Of a stretch of DNA of 64,000 nucleotides, positions 54,962-64,000 are shown piece by piece. The position numbers were made by a program, and so were the translations under genes. The first letter of the stretch is position 1. Each line of letters begins with the position of its first letter. The DNA comes from Dendrolimus kikuchii (taxonomy: Eukaryota > Arthropoda > Insecta > Lepidoptera > Lasiocampidae): contig CM034397.1 of assembly GCA_019925095.2 (NCBI GenBank), forward strand, positions 3,615,763 through 3,679,762, given 5' to 3'. The notes under the pieces were generated by a model, which was not told the DNA's origin, did no database searches, and saw only the letters and a list, made by a program, of their open reading frames with translations.

Positions 54962-55138
54962 CTATTGAACCCTCTGGGATTGGAATAGATGTGGCCTTAT
55001 GAAGCTGCAGCTTTTGAGGTAACAAATGTGTGGCCTTCTGCGACCTTGGAACTTGTGATGACGAGGCCTCGCGTCCACCATCAAAGAAAGCAGGCAAAGC
55101 GCAACGAAAACCACGGCGATAATATTAAATAGACGCAT
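54962..55138 (-). CDS. Small secreted cationic peptide, unknown family
   Basis: 58 codons, ATG at 55138-55136, TAG at 54964-54962. Residues 1-23 are a textbook signal peptide: Arg2, a hydrophobic core FNIIAVVFVALCLLSL, likely cleavage after MVDA. The predicted mature part (24-58) has seven Arg, two Lys, four His and no Asp or Glu, about +9. Its only two cysteines (39 and 44) form a Cys-x4-Cys pair, with a GRRRP stretch just before that could be a processing site. It has its own TATA box and TCAGT initiator at matching spacing, a 120-nt leader and a polyA signal, and seems intronless. The charge suggests an antimicrobial or other haemolymph peptide; the disulfide loop after basic residues would also suit a peptide hormone. 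I recognise no family, so function is open. Confidence 0.7.
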   Translation of the reverse strand: MRLFNIIAVVFVALCLLSLMVDARPRHHKFQGRRRPHICYLKSCSFIRPHLFQSQRVQ

Positions 55139-55255
55139 TTTAATCCAACTACTATACAGCCTTCAAAATGTTTCCCAAATTCAATGCGTAGGTTACTATC
55201 GTAATAAGGGGCACGACTTCGATGAAGATGTTGCTTTATCGTTAGTTGATTTTGA

Positions 55256-55291
55256 ACTGAATGTAGTATGGTGAGGCTCTTGTCTTATATA
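55256..55291 (-). promoter_or_regulatory. TATA box and TCAGT initiator of the peptide gene
   Basis: On the minus strand TATATAAG occupies 55291-55284 and an arthropod initiator TCAGT 55260-55256. With +1 at the A (55258) the TATA box starts at -33, the canonical distance. GATA-factor-like hexamers lie just upstream (AGATAA on the minus strand at 55307-55302, TGATAA on the plus strand at 55318-55323). Confidence 0.75.
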
Positions 55292-55549
55292 GAGGCTGGG
55301 GTTATCTGGCGCGTGCATGATAATTGTTAACCCACCAAATTGTGATAGGAGGTTCGATGACTGACTCTCAATGTCAATCGTTTGATAGCCATTGTAGTAA
55401 ATTTATCACAACTAGGTATATGTGCTTTTATCACTTCGTACTTATATTAAACTGAATATTAAAAATAACTTTTACCCAAAGAAATCTTACTCATTTTTAT
55501 TTTTATATTTGTTGCACACTACATATTAAAATTTAATTAATTTATTTTT

Positions 55550-55905
55550 TACCTGCGTTAGCCGCATCCCATTTACAAAACTCGGCTAAATCAGCCGGTC
55601 TGGCGGCGGAAAAAGTTGAATCACTCAAGCGGCGCAAATATGCAACCCTCAGTGAGAGTTATATGTTTGTGCCGTTTGCTGTCGAGACGCTTGGCCCGGG
55701 TGGTCCTGATGCCATGAACCTCTACCAAAATTTATCAAAATGACTCATTGACTCTTCAGGTGATCAGAAGGCTGGTGCTTGCCTCGGGCAACGAATCGTT
55801 ATGGCGATCCAGTGAGGAAACGTAGCCAGCCTTCTGGGACCCTTACCCATAGAAGACGGTGATCTAGGCTCAGTATTCTACTTATAATCTTGAGGGACTA
55901 TGGGT
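55550..55905 (+). pseudogene. LINE ORF tail (AVETLG / AIQ family)
   Basis: AAEKVESLKRRKYATLSESY, MFVPFAVETLGPGGPDA, then after stops GDQKAGACLGQRIVMAIQ. A recurrent C-terminal block of lepidopteran non-LTR ORFs, with stops. It ends about 260 bp beyond the TATA box of the peptide gene. A related reversed copy is at 63010-63320. Confidence 0.65.
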
Positions 55906-56456
55906 AAATATAATACAAATAAGTTTTCTTTTATTGTATTACATTATTTGTAAATTTCTCCATACTAGCTCATAATTTCTTATATTTTATTTCGAATAGG
56001 TTCGCATTTGACTGCCATTACGCCTGATGTCAGGTGGAAGTGCAGTCTAAGGTGGAACACGCTTACCTAGAAGATACCTAAATTGTACTTTTCAGGATAA
56101 ATAGACGACGGTAAAGAGTTCAATTTAAATTCAATTCAAGTTCAAAATAAACAATAAGTTATACATATGATAAAAAATTATCAATTTGAATTTTATTACT
56201 TTGGCTTATATTTTCATTGGGAATATTTTATAAACTCAGAACAATAACTTGCCTTAATTACATAGTTAATAAGTATCAAACACAATTAATAGAGTTTTTT
56301 TTTAAAGAGAACTTTACAGCAATGTTTTTTTTTTTCAGAAAATTTGTGTCTATTCCTAGTACTATTACTTTTTCAATTTATTTGCAAACTTTGTTACGAA
56401 TCTTTGATAAGTTCCTTACTTTTAGGGCTCCATAGTCATTTTGAAAAAATGGAACC
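55906..56456. other. Intergenic, nothing recognised
   Basis: AT-rich; a 72-codon frame at 56217-56435 is low-complexity Phe-rich and unsupported. Confidence 0.4.
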
Positions 56457-56702
56457 ATTATAATAATAATAATAAGCAGCAGACAAAGTCACATATTGCA
56501 TATCTACAAATTAAGCAAGTTACGCTTATGTTATGGGTAATATACAACGGACTAGTCTGGGACCGATCCCAGACACCCAGACCATAGTAAATAACGGAGA
56601 AAATTTGTTTCCAAAAATTGTCCTGCCAGAAATCGAACCCGGAACTTTTGCGTTGCAGTGAGTAAGGCCAGCAAAGACTTAGCCCCCTCAACCATAAAGG
56701 AA
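56457..56702 (-). mobile_element. SINE family T2, copy 2, tRNA-related
   Basis: On the minus strand the 5' part includes a good B box GGGTTCGATTTC (56642-56631), preceded by TGGTTGAGGGGGCTAAGTC as an A-box region. The body matches 42537-42725. The left end is a (TAA)n tail. Confidence 0.65.
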
Positions 56703-57016
56703 ATCGGATTATAAAATCGTCATGTCCATGCCACTGTCCATTTTCTATAAAACTACGGGGTCTATATTAATGAAAGCACATTGCCCAGTTTGTTAGATGT
56801 GTTGGGATTCATATAAAATTACACGAGCCTTTATGACTTTTTCACTATTTTGTAGAAAATTTAAATAATTATTTTATATACATTAAAAATATTTAAATCT
56901 TTGAACCGGGTATGTGAGAAATTTTAATTTTGGCGCTTGTGTTACACAATTGTTTTCTGGTCCCGCATTCATTTATTTATTTGGTTTACTAACAGTTATT
57001 TGCACTAATACTAAGG

Positions 57017-57520
57017 ATGTACAGTCGCGGAATGAAAATGTTCGTCATCTGACTGACAGTCGACTTTTGCTTGCACGAGTACAAGAAAGAATACTGCCAA
57101 CATTTTAATAAATATTACGACCGCGGCGATAAGCGCCGCGCAGAGGGAGCGAAGACTCTGGGCGGAACCAACTATTCCGCTAAACCTAAACCTGCGTCCC
57201 ATACCCGGCGCTTGTGTGAAAGAACATGAGATGCCGAGCGAAGCTACACCCATTGTTCAACCACCTAATAATCTTAGGTTACCTCGGGACGCAGAGTGAC
57301 CCACTTCACCGACAGAAGTTGGCCCTCGCATCCCCACGACGCGCGGGCCCCTACGATGGAATCATGGCAGGAGATATTGCGTATACCCGCGCTCCGGAGA
57401 CCAGTCTAACATCTCTGTGGTCAGCCATTCAGACAAGCAATTATCGTACCATACCGCATAGTACCGCTAATAACGCGTCTCATATCAAGCGTGCTATGAA
57501 ACTCGAAATTATATTGTAAA
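57017..57520. repeat. GC-rich unassigned block with MITE-like edge
   Basis: 57017-57045 (GTACAGTCGCGGAATGAAAA) closely matches 50731-50755, suggesting a shared element end. 57115-57500 is GC-rich and coding-like in composition, but no frame resembles a known protein. Confidence 0.35.
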
Positions 57521-57849
57521 CACAATTTACTCGTGTATTTTTTATCTAATATGTAATTAACACATCGGTTTAAACAAGATTTTTTTCAGCCATAATTTAC
57601 TATCACACTTTTGCCTGACATGATATCTTAATTAAAACGACTCAACATGAACTGTTTGACATTTTCAGTATTATATTATGCATAGGCATATCTATACTAA
57701 TATTATTAAGAGAAAAAAAACTATTTTTGTATGTTTGTAACGAATAAATTCAAAAACTACTGGATCGATTTCAAAAATTCTTTCATCATTCGAATGCTTT
57801 TTTTTAAGGCGGGGGAAATGCTATTTACGCACAATACTGGGTCCTTTAC
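57521..57849. other. Intergenic, nothing recognised
   Basis: AT-rich, with a repeat-like CTACTGGATCGATTTC motif near 57759 resembling the H1 core. Confidence 0.35.
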
Positions 57850-58740
57850 AAGGGATTAGACCATAGTTGATCATGAAGGCTTTCCCCTTTGATAAGGGGC
57901 AATCCGAACAATAATCAAGGCAGCTTGTGTGGAGACTCAGAGAAGTTGCACGGGCAACAACCACTACCCACTAAAACCACCCTCCTCCCATGTGCCCCGC
58001 GCTTTTTATGTAGGAAAGGCTGAGACTTAGAACGTAGTTACGCCCAGTCCGATCCAGCGCAAAAAGTGCCTGAATGTGCCCCGGGAATCAGAACACATCC
58101 ACTTCGTCAGCGGGGGTAATGAATCCTTTGCTCCCTTGATAGCTAAAGGCCCCTCGAAGCGGTATTAGTAATGCGTATACCTGCGTCTCCGGATGCCAGC
58201 CAACCGCCGGCGTCCGCGTGGAGTCGCATTAGTACGCGCAATAATACTCCTCTCCCTATCTCGTTCGGCGGCCTCTTTGAGAGACATTACCGTCTCACAA
58301 AAAGTAACCGCCGCCCCCCAGGTATCGCTGCTATGCAGCATGGCTTTCACCAGACTGCAGAGCGAGTCGATCGCTCCTACTTGTGTCTCGAGTTCGAAAC
58401 GCTGCGGCGCCCATGCCGCGCACACGACTAGCGTGTGAAACGCCGTGTCGGGTGCGCCGCACTGGAGGCGTTCCGGGGAAGACAAGCAGCCCACAATGCG
58501 ACACAGATACTTATCGAAACACCCGTGTCCGGTAAGTATCTGTGTCATCCGGAAGGTCAGGGTTCCGCTTTCGCGGGTGACCCATTCCATCAGCTGCCGC
58601 CTGATTGCCTCCACCGTGTAGCCGCCGGCCGCAGGGTTTTCCAACTCTTGAGACCAGATGGCGAGCATGGAGGCGGTTTCCCGCTTCCTGATCGCCTCGA
58701 TTTCGACCTGGCAGAAGACCAGGCCGCGAAAAACACTTAC
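57850..58740 (-). pseudogene. R1-clade LINE, C-terminal ORF part and 3' region
   Basis: A minus-strand open piece (58668-58165) reads LENPAAGGYTVEAIRRQL, SGTLTFRMTQILTGHGCF, a CGAPDTAFHTLVVCAAW zinc-knuckle-like block, and CETVMSLKEAAERDRE near the end. This is the post-RT tail of R1-clade elements, including the Cys-x-x-Cys/His/Cys cluster. The Pro/Arg-rich end then a stop and 3' UTR-like GC-rich sequence follow to 57850. The RT core is absent. Confidence 0.8.
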
Positions 58741-58848
58741 ATCAACTCACTCAAATGACTGTTACATAACAACTGCGCGTCCAAAATGGCCGAAACTTTG
58801 GTGAGTAACTGTCAACAGATGTACAACGAAATTCACTAGCTTTTAAAG

Positions 58849-59585
58849 ATGCCTGTGCCTTCTCTGGATCTCTTCAGAAGGAACTGTATTCACATGACTC
58901 CTCTTATTTATAACTCTTTGCCAACTAATATTATAAACGTACCCTCAAGAAAATTCACTGTAGTCTTAAAAAAGTGGCTGATTAAGGACTGTTTCTACAC
59001 TGTAGTTGAATTTCTTCAAAAAAGTGCTTGTCGTTATTATACATACATACATAACTTCACGCCAGTTCCCTTGCGGGGTAGGCACGAACAACAGAGCGCC
59101 ATTTAGGCCCATTCTTACACACCTCACTTGCTTCTTTAACATTCATAACTCTTGTCATGCACACTCGTCTGTTCTTAAGGCTCCTGACATCACCCTCCGC
59201 TAGTACACGATCAATTTGATCATGGAAGGTGTGTCGTGGCCTGCCACGACTTCTGCATCCATCCACTTTTGCATTGTATATCTGTTTAGTCATTCTTTCA
59301 TCATGCATTCTTTCCACATGCCCGAACCACCGTCGTTATTATCTATATGGAAAATCTTAGTGATCTATTTGCTAATTTTTCACTTGACATTAATTGCTTA
59401 CATATTACCAAAAAATGTCATTTTTTTATATAAATTAGAATATTTATGTAAATTATAATTTTAATTTTATTGTAATATTTAATTCCTTTTGTACACCACT
59501 ATGTGGTAGAATGTACTCTGCTTCTACATTTGTATCACACCTGTATAAACTACATTCTTGCAAATAAAGATATTGATTGATTGAT
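58849..59585 (+). pseudogene. Jockey-like LINE tail, interrupted by RTE-B
   Basis: RRNCIHMTPLIYNSLPTNI and VVLKKWLIKDCFYTVVEFL match the very end of Jockey/CR1-type reverse transcriptase ORFs. The sequence resumes at 59332 and ends in AATAAAGATATTGATTGATT, the tandem tail. The RTE-B insertion at 59041-59331 is therefore younger. Confidence 0.7.
59041..59331 (-). mobile_element. RTE-B LINE, 291-bp copy with target duplication
   Basis: Perfect 11-bp duplication GTCGTTATTAT (59030-59040 and 59332-59342). Same ORF tail as 33708-34024 and 47502-47936. Confidence 0.92.
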
Positions 59586-59759
59586 TTTATTTATGAGTGC
59601 TACAATCTTCATGTTGAGGTCGGAAACTTTTCAGACCATCCACTATATGAAAGTAATTTGTAATAATAAGTACTACAAATGGCTTGTAATTAAAACTACA
59701 AAAATGTTGTAAGCCTGTCAAAGGCGAAACATGTAACTTGTATCACTTAGCATAAACAT

Positions 59760-59848
59760 ACATACATAACTTCACGCCAGTTCCCTTGCGGGGTAGGCAC
59801 GACCAACAGAGCGCCATTCAGGCTTATTCTTACACACCTCACTTGCTT
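59760..59848 (-). mobile_element. RTE-B LINE, 89-bp insertion with target duplication
   Basis: Perfect 14-bp duplication CTTAGCATAAACAT (59746-59759 and 59849-59862). Only the last 25 or so codons and the tail remain. Confidence 0.9.
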
Positions 59849-59887
59849 CTTAGCATAAACATCTGCAAAATATCATGTTTAAAATAA

Positions 59888-60208
59888 ATCCGTGCAGGAA
59901 GGGAGAAAGAATACAAATTTATGCGTTGGGGCGGCCTGTCCTAAGAGGCAACAACTTCCAGCCAGGTGGTAGGGTATTTGCCCGACTGGATGGCTACTAT
60001 CCCTAGTCTAGAGTATGCCGCCATATCAACCTTAATTTGTGTTCCGGCCGGCATTAGTGACCAAGTTCCGGTCTCCCTTAAGAAAGCAACAGCGCATTTG
60101 TAGCACCTTTGGTGTTAAAAATGTCCACAGGCGATGGTAACCGCTTTCCATCATGTGAGCCGTCTACCTGTCTACTGAACTCATGCAATAAATAAATAAA
60201 ATAAAAAA
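59888..60208 (+). mobile_element. 300-bp retroposon (family F), copy m
   Basis: Starts ATCCGTGCAGGAAGGGAG, ends GCAATAAATAAATAAAATAA. Slightly more diverged than other full-length copies. Confidence 0.75.
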
Positions 60209-60870
60209 TGACTGACACCCGCGTCTCAATATATGTAATTTTTTTGAATATTTTATTATGTAACTCAAATTATCGCAAAATATTTGCGAATGTATTGATT
60301 AGACTCCAAGCTTTTTTACGTAAGAAAAATTAATATCTATCCAATTTGTGACGTCAGTAATAACATGACATCCAGACTGTCGTGATTATATATATTTTTC
60401 AATGTTTGGCTTGAATTTTGACAACTAGATTAAATAATGATACTAATAATGTACATACACAAAATTCTAATGTACATATTCAAGTATTGTAACAAAGAAT
60501 AAAATATAATTTATAATCAACAAAAGATTTTATTAATAAATAACCTTTCCTTATATTATCATTTTAATATACAAAAAATTTAAGTTAAACAATTTCAATA
60601 TTAGTAAATAGTTCAACTTAGATTAGTTTAAGTTATTTCTTCGGTCGGGGGTCCCGAGACGCACATTTTTTTTTTGTAAAAAGTTGTTGCACGTACAAAA
60701 GTTCGGTTTCGTTCCGTAGCGATTTTTTTGAAAGTTAGCGGTTGGCCGAGTGTTTGTTATAGTAAATTTAATGATAACGCGCGTACACACCGGCGCGAGC
60801 ATAATGATTTCTTGCCCGGCTTGACCGGTGTCTACCTTCCTTTGGTAAACCGTGCGGCGACACCTTAGAT
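60209..60870. other. Intergenic, nothing recognised
   Basis: AT-rich up to 60630. 60630-60860 is more balanced, with an 86-codon minus-strand frame that I cannot support as a gene. Confidence 0.35.
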
Positions 60871-61144
60871 CAGTACTTTTCAATCAAAGGGTGAAAAATT
60901 TTAGCGACCGCCTTGGGTCATAACAGACAAAAAGTTAGTTATTTAAAAGACTACGTTTATGTTTTTCTCTATTTTGTCACCTATATTCATTATTAGGACC
61001 TATATTCTACAAAAAGCTGCTGGGCATAGAAAGTACCTAATTACGAGGTATAAATTTAAATAGCCTTTTCCCTTTTGCCGGCGACCCCTGAGCAAGGCTC
61101 TGTGACCCCCCTAGGGGTCACGACCTACAGATTGGAAAACACTG
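60871..61144. mobile_element. hAT-like MITE, 274 bp
   Basis: Ends CAGTACTTTTCAATC and complement of GATTGGAAAACACTG. Flanking 8-mers CCTTAGAT / GCTTAAAT agree at six of eight. Internal GACCCCTGAGCAAGG and CCCCTAGGGGTCACGACC are typical of these hAT MITEs. Confidence 0.65.
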
Positions 61145-61878
61145 GCTTAAATCATATAAACGTGCCTAAATGAAAACTACCATGTTGAATAAAGACAGCT
61201 TAATGTTTTAAATTGTGCGAACTTGACTCTAAGCAATATATTTATAAGTTTCCAAGTTATCAAATAGGTGAATATATACATTTCAGATAATTCTGGGGTA
61301 TAATTATCCAACCTGGGGGACCCTGTATAAGTACATTCCGCCACCTAGTTAGAGGAAGTTAAGTTCCTTAGTAGGCGACGCTAGTACTCGACACAATCAG
61401 ACAATAAACAAACTGTATCCATTTGTAATAGGCCATACATGAGGCCTAAAACGGTCACTTTCGTAGATTCGTATTACGAACATGACAAGTGTCCAAATAA
61501 AGTAAAACTTTGCAAATGCTACGGTAGGCAAGATTACTCGTAAGTAGGAACCGGCCCTAATTTAATTTCTGTAGTATGTAATAATGAAGTTATTCGTAAC
61601 TTGGGAATCAGTGAATAATTCTTTGAAAGTTTTTCGTTTTGTGAAGAACAAAAGGTTGTTGTGTAATTTATTCATCAAGTATTAAATTATGCGTCAACCG
61701 GCTATGTAGGTAATTTTGCTGCTGTGTTGCCAGTCGTTCAGAATTTCGTTGGGTTATTATTAATTCTCTGTCAAATCAACATCTTGTATTTTATTTACTA
61801 TTTACGAAAATTAGTTTTTATTTTGTTGTTTGAAGCAGGTAACTTTGATACAAAGTTATTAACATGGACATTACTAAC
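61145..61878. other. Intergenic, nothing recognised
   Basis: AT-rich; no exon or element recognised. Confidence 0.4.
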
Positions 61879-62055
61879 TACAAAAGTGCTACCATTGCAT
61901 TGCCGACCTCGAAGGCGATGCTGGAACCTGGCCACTGATGCTGGAACATGTCATGGCTGTTATGGCGGCATACTCTAGACTAGAAGTGATAGCCATCCAG
62001 ACAAGCAAAAACCTTACCGCTTGGCTATAGCTTGTTCTGTTGCCTCTTACCACAG
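61879..62055 (-). mobile_element. Diverged family F-related retroposon, copy n
   Basis: AAGTGCTACCATTGCATTGC, CCTGGCCACTGATGCTGGAAC and AGTGATAGCCATCCAGACAA follow the family order. It shares with 37589-37730 the GCCGAC/TCTCGAA variant instead of the CTGCTCTCTTAAGG of the main family. Confidence 0.6.
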
Positions 62056-62142
62056 GTAGATAGATAGAAGATAGAAAACTATTGTTGACCACATACACAT
62101 AAAATAAACAATCTACAGTAGTCACATTTAACTATTAAAAGT

Positions 62143-62240
62143 AGGAACAAAGGGCGGCCTTATCCCTTTAGAGCGATCTCTTCCAGACAACCCGGGCTAT
62201 GGATTTTATCAACGGGAGATTCGCAAGTGTATGACGGTGG
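62143..62240 (-). repeat. LINE 3'-end remnant
   Basis: AAAGGGCGGCCTTATCCCTT ... GCGATCTCTTCCAGACAACC, as at 9060-9120. Confidence 0.5.
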
Positions 62241-62526
62241 TTTCCAAATTAAATACATATATATATAATACGCAACTTCAGCAAGATTTGCTGTATTAAA
62301 GGTATAAAAATAGACTTATCTGGTGGACCTTTTAATGACACTCAGAGCTTTTCTTCTAAATATACAACAGACCGAAGAATCCCACCCACCGCGCGCCGGG
62401 AGGCCCCTAATAAGGTAGGGGCGCGAAGACAGACGCGCGACAATTTTCTTAACTCGGTGATGTACACGATACAAGCAATTTACTAATAGAAATAATAGAA
62501 TAGCTGTGTTCGTAACTTCCTTCATT

Positions 62527-62971
62527 CGTATATATAACATTTGTGTATTACAATGAAGAAGAATATCTCATGAGACATTTACAAAACTATCTGGCGAAAC
62601 AGACGATAAACCTTTAGAATTGCCTACGGAATTTACAAGCTGTGAAATAGAACATACTTATTTAAATATAGAAACAGATAATAAATATCTATATCACAAG
62701 ACACACCTGAAATAGTACAAAATAGTGATAAATTGATTAAAATTAATGAGGCTATTGACGGCAACCCTTTAACAGTGTCACCTGATATAGTACAAAGTAT
62801 TGATAAGGAAGCCGCAAATTGTAAAGGAACAATATGTAAAGAAGAACAGGAAAATATGTCCGAAAATACAGAAGAGATAAATATGCAAGATATAAATGAT
62901 CCTGTTTTAGTTCAATTTGATCAGCAATTAAATGATAGCACGTATATATAACATTTGTGTATTACAATGAA
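62527..62971 (+). repeat. 31-bp direct repeat enclosing a coding-like segment
   Basis: CGTATATATAACATTTGTGT and the following ATTACAATGAA occur identically at 62527-62557 and 62941-62971. Between them, about 380 bp read as acidic, Asn/Glu/Asp-rich protein in two frames (62733-62951 open; an upstream piece with ELPTEFTSCEIEHTYLN). An internal TCACC(T)GA-type unit with ATAGTACAAA is itself repeated (62703, 62777). No family recognised. Confidence 0.6.
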
Positions 62972-63009
62972 AAAATTTATAAATAATCTAATATAGCAAA
63001 AGAAAACTT

Positions 63010-63320
63010 AACTTAGTTATATTCTACTCATAGTCCCTCAAGACTATAAGTAGAATACTGAGCCTAGATCACTGTCTTCTATGGGTATGGTGCCCAGAAG
63101 GCTGGCTACGTTTCCTCGCTGGATCGCCATACTGATCCGTTGCCCGAAGTAGGCACCAGCTTTCTGATTACCTGAAGAGTCAAGGAGTCGTTTTGATTAT
63201 TTTTGGTAGAGGCTCGTGGCCTCAGGACCCGAAGGTCCATGCGTCTCGACAACAAACGGCACAAATATATAACTCTTACCGAGGGCTGCATATTTGCGTC
63301 GCTTGAGTGATTCAGCTCAA
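63010..63320 (-). pseudogene. LINE ORF tail (AVETLG / AIQ family), reverse copy
   Basis: Reverse complement of much of 55550-55905, including the CTTCTATGGGTA end and the [12 protein letters not shown] region. Carries stops. Confidence 0.6.
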
Positions 63321-63429
63321 GCTCAGATGAATAAAAATCAATCTCATTGAGGAGGTACCATCTTCTTCGAGTTTTGTAACTTTCAACCAAATTGAATCAG
63401 TGTGGTTGATCTGTCTGATATCAGCATTA

Positions 63430-63845
63430 TAAATATATACCCGCGACTTCGTCCACGCTTGACTTGAAATTCGCGCGCGATTCCCGGGACACAAAATACC
63501 ACAGCATTTAAAAACGAATGTAAGCCATCCTTTTAGTGAAAACTGTGCCGGAATAAGTTAATAATTATGTACCCGAACAACTACAGTGCGCTACCCGAAA
63601 ATTCCCGCGGGATTCCCGGGATAAAAAGTAGCGTAAATTTTAAGTCTAAAAATTAGCTGTCGATCAGCGAAAACCGCATCGAAATCAACCTAGTAGTTTT
63701 TACGTGCGTGAATCCCGAACAAACAGACAAAAATAATAAAAAAATTGCAACATGTTCTCCGTTGTTTATATTGTCTATTCCAGTTTTTTTTTAAATAGCT
63801 TCAATGTATAGACACGGCATATTAAGAATTATATAATATTATAGA
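63430..63845 (-). repeat. CTAG-T family repeat H1, copy 3, reverse
   Basis: Reverse of 12190-12798 and 33040-33617, starting near ACCCGCGACTTCGTCCACGC. The terminal CTAG-T itself is not preserved here. Confidence 0.5.
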
Positions 63846-64000
63846 TTATCTATATATTCATTATTTTTAGTTTTTAATTGTATTTTTAAGTTAGTAGATC
63901 TCATGTTTCCATATTATACATAATATCTATAGGAATGACATAAGACAAGTAAAGCGCAATTCTAGCAATCTCGGACAGTTTGACGCATGTTATGGGACCA

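Noticed and set aside
55296..55306. NF-kappaB site upstream of the peptide gene
   Set aside because: The plus-strand GGGGTTATCT fails the consensus in the pyrimidine half; it is better read as a GATA hexamer.
60623..60883. 86-codon minus-strand frame
   Set aside because: No family, no splice or promoter signal; runs into a hAT MITE.

Overview
This is an AT-rich eukaryotic nuclear window, almost certainly lepidopteran (moth or butterfly). The evidence is two spliced host genes with GT-AG introns, arthropod TATA/TCAGT promoter architecture in a third, and a dense load of transposon families of the kinds common in Lepidoptera: R1-clade and RTE-like LINEs, tRNA-headed SINEs, PIF/Harbinger, a DD37D mariner (maT type), hAT and pogo-like MITEs, and repeats ending in CTAG-T. 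Nothing looks prokaryotic, and no tRNA or rRNA gene or CRISPR array was seen.

Layout: 1-5.5 kb is intergenic with MITEs, a lepidopteran repeat and an unassigned GC-rich block. 5,565-14,397 (+) is a complete six-exon gene for phosphopantothenate--cysteine ligase (PPCS, coenzyme A synthesis), with each large intron filled by transposons. 14.4-29.6 kb has no intact host gene. It holds a PIF/Harbinger element carrying a Myb/SANT-like gene, a hAT transposase remnant, an R1 LINE fragment, a broken gene with an SDN...GQ motif, a foldback element split by a retroposon, and a 31-bp tandem array. 29,652-39,142 (+) is an eight-exon gene whose C-terminal half is a TOG (HEAT-repeat) domain like the last TOG of TOGARAM/crescerin proteins. 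Its first coding exon appears to be only the ATG, and its exon 5/6 junction does not keep the reading frame as written. 39.2-64 kb is a repeat-dominated region with one small gene in it: 54,962-55,138 (-) encodes a 58-residue peptide with a signal peptide and a strongly cationic tail with a Cys-x4-Cys pair, behind a correctly spaced TATA box and TCAGT initiator.

Mobile elements: one RTE-like LINE family has six extremely short, 5'-truncated copies here (73-435 bp), and all six have perfect 11-14 bp target-site duplications. A roughly 300-bp A-tailed retroposon occurs about 14 times; one copy has a perfect 11-bp target duplication inside an older LINE. Nested insertions near 46-48 kb and 59 kb give a relative insertion order.

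The two large genes are unrelated in function: cytosolic CoA biosynthesis versus probable microtubule or cilium regulation. The small secreted peptide gene and the splice-phase anomaly are the points most worth checking. Every assignment comes from reading the sequence and recognising families; no database search was run.
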